From: Salinirussus salinus
GTDB lineage: Archaea > Halobacteriota > Halobacteria > Halobacteriales > Haloarculaceae
NCBI RefSeq assembly: GCF_009831455.1
Contig: NZ_WOWO01000003.1
Location: 434,001 to 498,000, forward strand
Direction of reading: 5' to 3'
DNA: 64,000 bases
A model generated the notes under the pieces. That model made no database searches, had not been told where the DNA came from, and worked only from the letters and a program-made list of their open reading frames with translations. This document shows, one piece after another, positions 52,058-60,346 of the stretch (position 1 is its first letter; each line of letters starts with the position of its first letter). Made by a program: the position numbers and the translations under genes.

Positions 52058-52239
52058 GTGTATCACGAGCACCCTTTCGGGTTACTCTAGGTAACTCTGG
52101 CACGGGGCTGATACATAACCGTTCGTGGAGAGTGCCGAAAGTGGGTTACGCAGGGGTAAGGCGGCCGGCTGAACCGGCGCTGACCGGGTTACCCGCGCGT
52201 GAGAGACTGCTTTTGTGGCTGTACGGTCCACTCGTCTCC

Positions 52240-52797
52240 ATGACCCGACTCGACCTGCTCGACCTCGAGGAGATCCCCGAGGCGTACCACCACCTGTTCA
52301 CCGACGACTACCTCGGCGACCGCCACATCTTCCGGGTGTGGGCGCACAACCCGGAACTGCTGGAGGCGACCCTGGAGTACCTGAACACCGTCTACGACCA
52401 GCTGACCCCCCGCAAGAAGGAACTCGTCATCCTCGCGGTCGCCCGGGCCCGGGGCGCCCGCTACGAGTGGCACCAGCACGTCGACATCGCCCGCGACCTG
52501 GGCGTGTCGCTCGAGGAGATGCGGGCGGTCGGCGGCGGCGACCTCTCGCCGTTTCCCGACGAGGAGTACGTCCTGCTGCAGTACGCCCGCGCGGTCGCCA
52601 CCGGCGAGGTGACCGACCAGATACACGGCGCGCTCTGTCGGGCCTACGACCCCGGCGAGGTGGTCGCGGTCGGGCTGCTCGTGGACTTCTACGTCGGCCT
52701 CTGTAACTACGTCGCCGCCGTCGAGTTGCCCTTCGAGGGCGGCGAATTCGTCGGCTGGGCGCCCGAAGAGGACACCGTCGCCGAGCTGTTCGGATGA
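52240..52797 (+). CDS. Carboxymuconolactone decarboxylase family protein (185 aa)
   Basis: An all-helical AhpD/CMD-like fold. LTPRKKELVILAVARARGARYEW and HQHVDIARDLGVSLEEM match the family core. No CxxC is present, so it is unlikely to be a peroxidase of the AhpD type. YDPGEVVAVGLLVDFYVGL lies near the C terminus. The ATG at 52240 is chosen because codons upstream form promoter-like sequence. It overlaps the next gene by 4 bases. Confidence 0.82.
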   Translation: MTRLDLLDLEEIPEAYHHLFTDDYLGDRHIFRVWAHNPELLEATLEYLNTVYDQLTPRKKELVILAVARARGARYEWHQHVDIARDLGVSLEEMRAVGGGDLSPFPDEEYVLLQYARAVATGEVTDQIHGALCRAYDPGEVVAVGLLVDFYVGLCNYVAAVELPFEGGEFVGWAPEEDTVAELFG

Positions 52798-53780
52798 CTC
52801 GCGCGCTCCCGGTGAGCCGCCGGCGGCTGGTGGCCGGCGGGCTGGCGGTGGTCGGGCTGGTCCTCCTCGCGGACGTGGTAACCGCGACCGCCGCCGGCGG
52901 GGGCGGGGGTGACGTCCCCTCCGCGTTCAATATGGGCCTGTTTCTCACCCACTGGTGGGTGTTTCCGGTCTCGGTGGCGTTCTCGACGGTCGCGCTCGCG
53001 GCCGGCGTCTCCGGGGCGCTGTTTTTCAGCCCCTTCTTTCTCCTGGTGGTCGGGCTCGGCCCCGCACAGGCCATCGGCGCCGGGCTCCTGACCGAGGTGT
53101 TCGGGATGGGCAACGGGCTCCGGTCCTACGTCGGCCAGCGCGTCGTCGACTTCCGGACCGCGAAGTGGCTGCTGCTCGGAGCGGTGCCCGCCATCGTCGT
53201 CGGGGCGCTGGTCTCCCACGTCGTCGACCCGACGCTCCTGAAACTGTTTTTCGGCGGAGGACTCATCCTGCTGGGCGGGTTTCTGGTCTACTACGACCCC
53301 ACCGAGGACTGTGAACCCGGCGAGTGCGAGGGCGACTTTTTGCGCGAGAAGAACACCGGTCGCGGGACGACGACCATCGAGGCCGCCGACGGGGAGACGT
53401 TCACCTACGACACCTGCTGGCGGCTGCCGGGTGTGGCGCTCTCCACTGTCGGCGGCTTCATCACGGGGCTGATCAGCGCCGGGTTGCCGGAGATCGTCAC
53501 CACCCAACTGGTGGTCCGGTGTCGCCTCCCGCCCCGGGTCGCGGTCGCCACCAGCGTCTTCACCCTCGGTATCGCCGCCGCCGCGGGCGCGCTGGTCCAC
53601 GCGCTGGCGGCCTCGCCGGTCTGGTGGGTCGTCGCCTGGTCGGTCCCGGGCGTGCTCGTCGGCGGCACCATCGGCACCCGCGTGGGCAAGTACGTCCCGA
53701 GCGACCTGATGGAGGTCGGGCTCGGCGTCGTCTTCGCGGTCGTCGGGGGGATCGTCCTCGGCGTGGAGCTGCTGGCCTGA
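52794..53780 (+). CDS. TSUP-family anion exporter (TauE/SafE-like), first copy (328 aa)
   Basis: About eight membrane helices with the family's ALFFSPFFLLVVGLGPAQAIG near the N terminus and SVPGVLVGGTIGTRVG near the C terminus. The central loop contains EDCEPGECEGDF, a pair of cysteines in a cytoplasmic or external loop, which might bind metal or form a disulfide. TSUP proteins export sulfite or sulfonates. It overlaps the CMD-like gene by 4 bases. A role in sulfur handling is inferred from a second TSUP and a DsrE-like gene downstream. Confidence 0.82.
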   Translation: MTRALPVSRRRLVAGGLAVVGLVLLADVVTATAAGGGGGDVPSAFNMGLFLTHWWVFPVSVAFSTVALAAGVSGALFFSPFFLLVVGLGPAQAIGAGLLTEVFGMGNGLRSYVGQRVVDFRTAKWLLLGAVPAIVVGALVSHVVDPTLLKLFFGGGLILLGGFLVYYDPTEDCEPGECEGDFLREKNTGRGTTTIEAADGETFTYDTCWRLPGVALSTVGGFITGLISAGLPEIVTTQLVVRCRLPPRVAVATSVFTLGIAAAAGALVHALAASPVWWVVAWSVPGVLVGGTIGTRVGKYVPSDLMEVGLGVVFAVVGGIVLGVELLA

Positions 53781-53900
53781 GCGCCGGCGTCCGAACGCGG
53801 GCCGAACGACGCCTCCCCTCGGTGCGGGCGGAACGCCGCTTACGTCGACGTGAGGGCAAGTTATACGGCTCGGTGACGTCTGACTTGACGAGGGATATTC

Positions 53901-54809
53901 GTGACAGACGATTTTAAACTCAGCGCGCCTGAACTGACTCCGGAGGACCTGCTCGTCCTCGAGGACGACCGCTTTACCGCCGAGACCGTCGCGCTCGTGA
54001 CGGGCGCGGCCTCGGGGATCGGCCGGGCGACCTCGGTCGCGCTGGCGATGAACGGCCTGACCGTCGTCGGGGCCGACGTGGACAGCGATGGTCTGGACGG
54101 CACCGCCGACATGGCCGCCGAGTTCGACGCGCCCGGCCGCGTGGAGGGCGTCGAGACCGACCTCACGAGCGACGGCGACGTCGCGGCGGTCGTGGAGGCT
54201 GCCGCCGACGAGGGCGACCTGCGCTACGTCGCCAACATCGCCGGCCTCCAGCACATCGACAGCATCGCCGACTTCCCGATGGAGAAGTACGACCTCCTGC
54301 TGGACGTGATGTTGCGTGCCCCCTTCCTCACCGCGAAACACGCGATCCCACACATCCAGGCGACCGACGACAGCGAGGCGTCGGATGACGCCTCGGGTAA
54401 CCGGACGCAGTCCGGTGACGGGGTGGGGGCCATCGCCAACATGTCCTCGATCCACGGCCACTACGCCACCCGGGACAAGCCCGCCTACATCACCGCAAAG
54501 CACGGGCTCACGGGGCTGACCCGCGCCATCGCCGCCGAGGGCGAGGGGACCTTGCGCTCGTTTTCGGTGTCTGTAGGCTACGTCCTGACGCCGCTGATGG
54601 TCGACCAGATCCAGGATACGGCGGAGGAGCGGGGCATCTCCGAGCGGGAGGTCGTGGAGGACGTGATGCTCGGCCAGGCCCGCACCAAGGAGATGATGAC
54701 GCCCGCGGAGGTCGCCAACCTGTTCGTCTTCGGCCTGTCCAGTCACGGCAAACACCTCAACGGCGCCGACCTGCTCTGGGACGGCGGCTACACCCACACC
54801 TACGAGTGA
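53901..54809 (+). CDS. bdhA: 3-hydroxybutyrate dehydrogenase-like SDR (302 aa)
   Basis: An SDR with TGAASGIG at 34-41, NIAG at 112-115, S183 in MSSIHGHYATRD, and the active-site Y196/K200 in YITAKHGLTG. The C-terminal NGADLLWDGGYTHTYE is like bacterial 3-hydroxybutyrate dehydrogenases. The GTG start has a TTATAC box about 38 bases upstream. It overlaps the patatin gene by one base (TGATG). In Haloferax mediterranei a bdhA gene lies next to phaZh1, and this pair has the same content, so PHA monomer oxidation to acetoacetate is likely (inference). Confidence 0.82.
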   Translation: MTDDFKLSAPELTPEDLLVLEDDRFTAETVALVTGAASGIGRATSVALAMNGLTVVGADVDSDGLDGTADMAAEFDAPGRVEGVETDLTSDGDVAAVVEAAADEGDLRYVANIAGLQHIDSIADFPMEKYDLLLDVMLRAPFLTAKHAIPHIQATDDSEASDDASGNRTQSGDGVGAIANMSSIHGHYATRDKPAYITAKHGLTGLTRAIAAEGEGTLRSFSVSVGYVLTPLMVDQIQDTAEERGISEREVVEDVMLGQARTKEMMTPAEVANLFVFGLSSHGKHLNGADLLWDGGYTHTYE

Positions 54810-55846
54810 TGAGTGACACCGGCGCGGGAGATGCTGTCGCGACGGACGGCGGCGAGGAGGGGGACGCGACCGCGGGCGCGCCGCCCGGGCAGAGAAACGT
54901 CGCCATCGCCTGCCAGGGCGGGGGGAGCCACACCGCCTTCACCGCGGGCGTCCTGGAGGTCCTGCTGACCGAGGTCGACTGGTCGACACACGAACTCGTG
55001 GGGATCAGCGGCACCTCCGGCGGGGCGTTCAACGCGCTGGCGGCCTGGTACGGGCTGGTGACCGAGGGGCCCGAGCGGTCCGTGGAACTGCTCGAGGAGC
55101 TGTGGGACGCCCTCTCGGCGAAGGAGGGGGCCGACTGGGCGGTCAATTCCTGGCTGACCGCGCTGAACCGGCTCGAAAAGAGCGGCTTTCCCTTCCCTCA
55201 GGTCAGCCCCTACGACGTCCCCGGCGACGAACTCGGGAAAGAGCGCATCCGGGACGCACTCGAGGGCTGCATCGACTTCGATGCGATCCCGCCGCTGTGT
55301 GGCCGGGAGTCGCCGGAGCTGGTCGTCGGGACCGTCGACGTCAACGGCGGCGTCTTCGAGACGTTCACCAACGAGGACGTCACTGTCGACGCCGTCCTCG
55401 CCTCGGCGGCGGTCCCCGACCTCTTCGAGGCCGTCGAGCTGCACGGCCACGCCCACTGGGACGGGCTGTTCTCCCAGAACCCGCCGGTGTACGACCTGAT
55501 GCACCAGCCGCCCGGCCGCAAGCCCGACGAGCTGTGGGTCGTCCAGATCAACCCCCAGGAGGTCGAGGAGGTCCCCACCAGCACCCTGGAAATAAACGAC
55601 CGGCGCAACGAGCTCTCGGGCAACATCTCGCTGAACCAGGAACTGGGGTTCATCGAGCGGGTCAACGACTGGGTCGAGACGGGCAAGCTCCCGGCCGACG
55701 AGTTCACCCACACCGAGATCCGCCGCATCGAGATGGGCCAGCGCTACGACAGCGCGACCAAGGTCGACCGCGACCCGGCCTTCATCCGGGAGCTGATGGA
55801 CAACGGGCGGGAGGCCGCAGGCGAGTTCCTCGCGGAGGAACGATGA
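54809..55846 (+). CDS. phaZh1: Patatin-like PHA depolymerase/lipase, PhaZh1-like (345 aa)
   Basis: Oxyanion loop CQGGGSHTAF at about 35-44, catalytic Ser70 in the lipase box G68-T-S70-G-G72, and Asp218 in HWDGLFS form the Ser-Asp dyad of patatins. The region EAVELHGHAH precedes the Asp. Its partner is the bdhA-like gene upstream, the same arrangement as the haloarchaeal granule depolymerase PhaZh1. It likely acts on storage polyester granules in the cytoplasm. A lipase activity on membranes is the alternative. The stop overlaps the following mini-ORF by 4 bases (ATGA). Confidence 0.8.
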   Translation: MSDTGAGDAVATDGGEEGDATAGAPPGQRNVAIACQGGGSHTAFTAGVLEVLLTEVDWSTHELVGISGTSGGAFNALAAWYGLVTEGPERSVELLEELWDALSAKEGADWAVNSWLTALNRLEKSGFPFPQVSPYDVPGDELGKERIRDALEGCIDFDAIPPLCGRESPELVVGTVDVNGGVFETFTNEDVTVDAVLASAAVPDLFEAVELHGHAHWDGLFSQNPPVYDLMHQPPGRKPDELWVVQINPQEVEEVPTSTLEINDRRNELSGNISLNQELGFIERVNDWVETGKLPADEFTHTEIRRIEMGQRYDSATKVDRDPAFIRELMDNGREAAGEFLAEER

Positions 55847-55944
55847 CGGCGAACCGAACGCACGACTCGGGGCGGACCGACCGGACCACGGGAACACACG
55901 ACTCGGGGCAGACCGACCGGGCAACGGGGGGTGTCCGGGCGTGA
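55843..55944 (+). CDS. 33-residue mini-ORF bridging two genes
   Basis: It begins in the patatin stop (ATGA) and ends inside the GTGA start of the next gene, so it fills the gap exactly. It encodes MTANRTHDSGRTDRTTG followed by a near-repeat THDSGQTDRATG. The composition is Asp/Arg/Thr/Gly-rich with no fold. It may serve mainly to couple translation of the flanking genes. Whether the peptide is stable is unknown. Confidence 0.45.
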   Translation: MTANRTHDSGRTDRTTGTHDSGQTDRATGGVRA

Positions 55945-57338
55945 GCACGCACGTCGCGGTCGTGGGCGCGTACGGGAGCGCGGGCGTCGCGGTCGCACAG
56001 CGGCTTGCCGACGAGCCAGGCATCCGGCTGACACTGGTCGACGACGGCGACCCCGGCGGCGGGCTCTGCATCCTCCGGGGGTGTATGCCCTCGAAGGAGG
56101 TGCTCTCGGCGGCCGAACACCGGTTCGCGGCCCGCCACGACGACCGGCTGACGGGCCCGCTCCCCGAGGTCGACCTCGAGCGGGTCGTCGAGCGAAAGGA
56201 CGAACACACCGCCGACTTCGCGGCCCACCGCCGGGCGGCGGTCGACCGGCTCGCCGACCGCGAGGATGTCGACTTCCTCCGGGAGCGGGCCTGCTTTGTC
56301 GACGACTGCCGGTTGGCCGTCGGCGACCGGAGGCTGGAGCCGGACTACGTCGTCGTCGCCACGGGCTCGGTCCCGAACATCCCCGACCTCCCCGGCATCG
56401 GCGACGTCGACGTGGCCACCAGCGCGGACGTACTCGACGCCACCACCCTGCCCGACACCGGCGTCGTGATGGGGTTTGGCTACATCGGGATGGAGCTGGT
56501 TCCCTATCTCAGCGAGGCGGGCGTGGAGCTGACGGTCGTCGAGCACGACGCCCGTCCGCTGGACGAGGCCGACCCGCCCTTCGGCGACGCGTTGCTGTCC
56601 TACTACCGCGAGCACTTCGACGTGACCGTGCTCACGCAGACCGACGAGCGGCGGGTCGAGCCGACCGACGACGGCGTCCGGCTCACCGTCGCCGAAAACG
56701 GCGAGGAGCGGACCGTCGAGGCCGACCGGCTGTTCGCGTTCACCGGCCGCCGCCCCGCTCTCGAGGGGCTTGACCTCGAACGGACGGCGCTGTCGTCCGA
56801 ACCCGGCTGGGTCACGGACACCATGCAGGCCCGGGACGACGAGCGGGTGTTCGTCGTCGGCGACGCCAACGGGAAGGAGCCGATACTCCACGTCGCCAAA
56901 GAGCAGGGGGCGGTGGCCGCCGAGAACGTCCTGGCCCACCGCGACGGGGATCCCCTGACCAGCTACGAGAACGTCCACCACCACGTCGTCTTCTCGGGGC
57001 TCGGCGTGCTTCCCTACGCCCGCGTCGGCCACTCCGCCGAGTCGGCGCGGGAGGCGGGAATCGACCACGTCGTCGTCACCCGAGAGACCGCGAGCGACGG
57101 CGTCTTCCGGACGAAAAACGTCCCCGCGGGGCTGGGCCGGCTGGTCGTCGGCACCGACGGGACGGTGCTGGGCTGGCAGGGCCTGCACTACCACGCCGAC
57201 GCCATGGCGAAGACGATGCAGGTCGCCGTCGAGACGGGGATCGACGTCCGCGAGGTCCCGGACCGTGCCTACCACCCCACGACGCCCGAAATCCTCGACG
57301 GGCTGGTCCGCGAGGCCGCCGACGAACTCGACGGGTAA
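55941..57338 (+). CDS. Flavoprotein disulfide reductase-like oxidoreductase, second copy (465 aa)
   Basis: The FAD motif is GAYGSAG (9-15), an irregular GxGxxG. The redox pair is C43/C48 in GGGLCILRGCMPSK. The NAD(P) motif near residue 175 is VVMGFGYIGMEL. The dyad AYHPTTPE near the C terminus has His and Glu in family spacing. It is co-transcribed with the bdhA-phaZh1-like pair and the bridging mini-ORF. The substrate is unknown. The start is GTG, overlapping the mini-ORF by 4 bases. Confidence 0.84.
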   Translation: MSTHVAVVGAYGSAGVAVAQRLADEPGIRLTLVDDGDPGGGLCILRGCMPSKEVLSAAEHRFAARHDDRLTGPLPEVDLERVVERKDEHTADFAAHRRAAVDRLADREDVDFLRERACFVDDCRLAVGDRRLEPDYVVVATGSVPNIPDLPGIGDVDVATSADVLDATTLPDTGVVMGFGYIGMELVPYLSEAGVELTVVEHDARPLDEADPPFGDALLSYYREHFDVTVLTQTDERRVEPTDDGVRLTVAENGEERTVEADRLFAFTGRRPALEGLDLERTALSSEPGWVTDTMQARDDERVFVVGDANGKEPILHVAKEQGAVAAENVLAHRDGDPLTSYENVHHHVVFSGLGVLPYARVGHSAESAREAGIDHVVVTRETASDGVFRTKNVPAGLGRLVVGTDGTVLGWQGLHYHADAMAKTMQVAVETGIDVREVPDRAYHPTTPEILDGLVREAADELDG

Positions 57339-57370
57339 GCGTTTATTCCGCTACGGCCGGTACTCCACGC

Positions 57371-57487
57371 ATGAACGAATCTGACACGGACGGGCCGGGC
57401 GAGTACGTCTGCGAAGTCTGCGGGAAGTCCTTCGAGTCCGAGGCCGAACTGGAGCGGCACGTCCACGACGTCGGGCTCGTCGACTGA
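57371..57487 (+). CDS. C2H2 zinc-finger mini-protein (38 aa)
   Basis: The residues YVCEVCGKSFESEAELERH and a nearby VHDVG form one C2H2-like finger: Cys14, Cys17, His30 and His32, with the conserved Phe/Leu core positions. The protein is only 38 residues, acidic at the N terminus. GTTTATTCC lies about 28 bases before the ATG, so the transcript is leaderless. Small zinc-finger proteins are common in haloarchaea and often act in gene regulation; this one's role is unknown. Confidence 0.75.
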   Translation: MNESDTDGPGEYVCEVCGKSFESEAELERHVHDVGLVD

Positions 57488-57551
57488 GCGGCGGGAGCGG
57501 GGTAACGCGGGCGTCAGTTCCGTTTTTGTGCCCTCGCGTCGACGGGACGCC

Positions 57552-58331
57552 GTGGGTCCGTCACCAGTCTTCGTCGCCGGTATCGCCGCGGTCGTTCTCG
57601 TCGCCGGGGCGGTCAACGGCCTCGCCGGCTTCGGTTTCGCGCTCGTGGGGACGATGGCGCTCGCCTCGGTCGTCGACCCGGCGACGGCGGTCGTGTTCAT
57701 GATCCTCCCGGTGATGGCGGTCAACCTCTCGCTGGCCCGGGACCTCTCGGCCGACCAGCTCCGGACCTGCGGCCGGCGCTTCGGCCCGCTGGTCGCCGCC
57801 GCGCTGGTCGGGGCCGTCGCCGGGATGGCGGTCCTCCAGCGGCTCCCGCAGGCACCCCTGAAGCTCGGGCTGGGGCTGGTCACGCTCGCGTTCGTCGCCA
57901 CCGCACAGCGGGCCGTCACGGTCCCGGGGCTGGCCGCCACGCGCGACCGGTGTTTCGTCGAGACCGGGCCGGCGATGACCGGCGTCGGCGCGGTCTCCGG
58001 GCTGCTCTTCGGCGGGACGAACGTCGGCGTCCAGGTCGTCGCCTACCTGCGGAGCTGTGACCTCTCCCACGGCCTGTTCGTCGGCGTCGTGGCGATGGTG
58101 TTTCTCGGGCTCAACGGCGTCCGGGTCGCCGCGGCCGGAGCCCTCGGGCTCTACCCCGGGCTCGACGTGGTGGCCGCCTCTGCTGTCGCCGCAGTCCCCG
58201 CCGTCGCCGGCGTGGCCGTCGGCAAGCGGCTCCGCTTTCGCGCGAGCGAGGCCCACCGGCGGGCGGTCGTGCTCGGCCTCCAGACGGTCATCGGCGTCCG
58301 GCTCCTGCTCGCCGGGGCCGGGGTTGCGTGA
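57552..58331 (+). CDS. TSUP-family anion exporter, second copy (about 259 aa)
   Basis: Eight predicted membrane helices. VNGLAGFGFALVGTMALASV near the N terminus and VSGLLFGGTNVGVQVVAYLR near the middle are the TSUP half-repeats. The start is uncertain: a GTG at 57528 would add 8 residues, but TTTTTG at about 57520 predicts transcription near 57546 and favours the GTG at 57552. It is likely a sulfite or organic anion exporter. It precedes a third disulfide reductase. Confidence 0.78.
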   Translation: MGPSPVFVAGIAAVVLVAGAVNGLAGFGFALVGTMALASVVDPATAVVFMILPVMAVNLSLARDLSADQLRTCGRRFGPLVAAALVGAVAGMAVLQRLPQAPLKLGLGLVTLAFVATAQRAVTVPGLAATRDRCFVETGPAMTGVGAVSGLLFGGTNVGVQVVAYLRSCDLSHGLFVGVVAMVFLGLNGVRVAAAGALGLYPGLDVVAASAVAAVPAVAGVAVGKRLRFRASEAHRRAVVLGLQTVIGVRLLLAGAGVA

Positions 58332-58408
58332 CCCGGTCGCCGGAGCGGGCGGTAAACGGTCGGTAACCTCGCTGGGGGATTCATGTCCGTGGACAGCCAG
58401 GGGGTGCC

Positions 58409-59839
58409 ATGGAGGAGTACGACTTCCTGGTCATCGGTTCGGGCTCCGGGCTGGACGTCGCCAACGCGGCGGTCAACCGCGGCGAGTCCGTCGCCATCGT
58501 CGAGAAGGGGCCGCTGGGAGGCACCTGTCTCAACCGCGGCTGCATCCCCTCGAAGATGCTGCTGTACCACGCCGACGTGCTGGAGACCGTCGAGCGCGCC
58601 GACCGGTTCAACATCGACGCCGAGGTGCGCGACGTCGACTTCGCCGACATCGTCCGCGAGGTCAACGAGGACGTCGGCGCGGACAGCGACTCGATCCGGC
58701 GCGGGCTGCGCTCCTCTCCGGAGCACGACCTCTACGAGGGGGAGGCCAGCTTCGTCGGCGAGCGGACCGTCGAGGTCTCCGGCGGCGCGGACGACGGCGC
58801 CCGCATCCGGGCCGACCGGGTGCTCGTCGCCGCGGGGACGCGCCCCTCCATCCCCGACATCGAAGGGATCGATACCGTCGACTACCTCACCAGTACCGAC
58901 GCGCTCCAGCTGGAGGAACCGCCCGAACACCTCGTGGTCGTCGGCGGCGGGTACATCGCCGCCGAGCTGGGCCACTTCTTCGGCACCTTCGGCAGCGACG
59001 TGACCGTCGTCGGCCGCCGCCCGCACTTGCTGCCCGAGGCCGACCCCGAGGTCGGCCGCGCGTTCACCGAGCGCTACGCCGACCGCTTTACGGTCCACGC
59101 GGGCCACGAGGCCGTCGCCGTCTCCGAGTCCGGCGGCGAGGTGACGGTCGAGACCCGGCCGTACCCGCCGGCGTTCGACGGCGACCCCGATGAAGGGGGC
59201 GTGACGGTCACCGGCTCGGACCTGCTGGTGGCGGCCGGCCGGCGGCCCAACACGGACACGCTGCACGTCGAGACCGCCGGCATCGAGACCGACGAGGCGG
59301 GCTTCGTCGAGACCGACGAGTACCTCCGGACGACCGCCGAGGGCGTCTGGGCGCTGGGCGACATCGTCGGCGAGTACCTGCTGAAACACAACGCCAACCA
59401 CGAGGCCCGCGCTGTCGTTCGAAATCTCTTCGGCGACCCCGAGCCCGTCGACTACACGGCGATGCCCTTCGCAGTCTTCGCCTCGCCGGAGGTCGCGGGC
59501 GTGGGTGCGACCGAAGACGAACTCGAGGGGGAGTACGCCACCAACACCTACCGCTACGAGGACACCGCCCGCGGTGACGCGATGAAGCGGGAGGGGATGG
59601 TCAAGGTTCTCATCGACCTGGAGGGGGAGATCCTGGGCTGTCACATCGTGGGGCCGGAGGCCTCGAACCTGATCCAGGAGGTGGTGGTGGCGATGACCGC
59701 GGGGTCGGGGACGGTCCGGGACATCCGCGACGCGGTCCACATCCACCCGGCGCTGTCCGAAGTGGTCCAGCGGGCCTTTTCCGGGCAGTTCACCCGCGGC
59801 GGGAGTGGCCACGGACACGACCACAGCCACGAACACTGA
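58409..59839 (+). CDS. Flavoprotein disulfide reductase, third copy, His-rich tail (476 aa)
   Basis: FAD motif GSGSGLD (10-16), redox pair C40/C45 in GGTCLNRGCIPSK, NAD(P) motif VVVGGGYIAAEL. The dyad HIHPALSE keeps both His and Glu. The C terminus ends in GHGHDHSHEH (467-476), a metal-binding-type tail absent from its two paralogues. The protein is a dihydrolipoamide/mercuric/mycothione reductase-like enzyme; the true substrate is unknown. It may act with the DsrE-like protein downstream. Confidence 0.86.
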   Translation: MEEYDFLVIGSGSGLDVANAAVNRGESVAIVEKGPLGGTCLNRGCIPSKMLLYHADVLETVERADRFNIDAEVRDVDFADIVREVNEDVGADSDSIRRGLRSSPEHDLYEGEASFVGERTVEVSGGADDGARIRADRVLVAAGTRPSIPDIEGIDTVDYLTSTDALQLEEPPEHLVVVGGGYIAAELGHFFGTFGSDVTVVGRRPHLLPEADPEVGRAFTERYADRFTVHAGHEAVAVSESGGEVTVETRPYPPAFDGDPDEGGVTVTGSDLLVAAGRRPNTDTLHVETAGIETDEAGFVETDEYLRTTAEGVWALGDIVGEYLLKHNANHEARAVVRNLFGDPEPVDYTAMPFAVFASPEVAGVGATEDELEGEYATNTYRYEDTARGDAMKREGMVKVLIDLEGEILGCHIVGPEASNLIQEVVVAMTAGSGTVRDIRDAVHIHPALSEVVQRAFSGQFTRGGSGHGHDHSHEH

Positions 59840-59959
59840 CGCCCTCTGGCCGCCGGCACGGGCAGTTCCGGTCGGCTCACTTCACGGGCACGCGGCCTGG
59901 CGTGGCCCGCACCAGGCCGCGGCCGGTATATACTCCTCCCGCCGCTACCGGCAGTCGCA

Positions 59960-60316
59960 ATGACAAAAGCAGCAGTCATCATCCTCGCAGGTACGGAGAC
60001 ACACCCCGACGTCGGCCGGCTCGTCAACGGTCTCGAGGCCGCAAAGGAGTTCGCCGAGGCCGAGGGCGACGAACTCGAACTGGTCTTCGACGGCGCGGGC
60101 ACGCAGTGGGTCCCGAAGCTGGAAGACCCCGACAGCGACTACCACGACCTCTACCGGGCAGTACAGGACGACGCCGGCGTCTGTGACTTCTGTGCCGGCG
60201 CCTTCGGCGTCGACGACGCGGTGAACGACAGCGGCGCGGTCCGGCTGGACGACCACGACGGCCACCCCAGCGTCCGCTCGCTCGTCGAGGACGGCTACGA
60301 GGTCATCACGTTCTGA
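59960..60316 (+). CDS. DsrE-like protein (118 aa)
   Basis: A single DsrE/DsrF-like fold: AAVIILAGTETHPDVGRL, NGLEAAKEFAEAEGDEL, ELVFDGAG, VCDFCAGAFGVDD and SLVEDGYEVITF. Two cysteines in VCDFC are candidates for persulfide transfer. The family moves sulfur between proteins. Context (two TSUP exporters, three disulfide reductases) fits sulfur trafficking. A GTATATACTCC box about 30 bases before the ATG supports the start. Confidence 0.8.
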   Translation: MTKAAVIILAGTETHPDVGRLVNGLEAAKEFAEAEGDELELVFDGAGTQWVPKLEDPDSDYHDLYRAVQDDAGVCDFCAGAFGVDDAVNDSGAVRLDDHDGHPSVRSLVEDGYEVITF

Positions 60317-60346
60317 GCGGCAGCAGGGACGCCACCCCGGACCCGG

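Noticed and set aside
52707-54797. 696-aa minus-strand ORF opposite the TSUP and SDR genes
   Set aside because: Covers two convincing plus-strand genes; composition is typical of antisense reading in GC-rich DNA.
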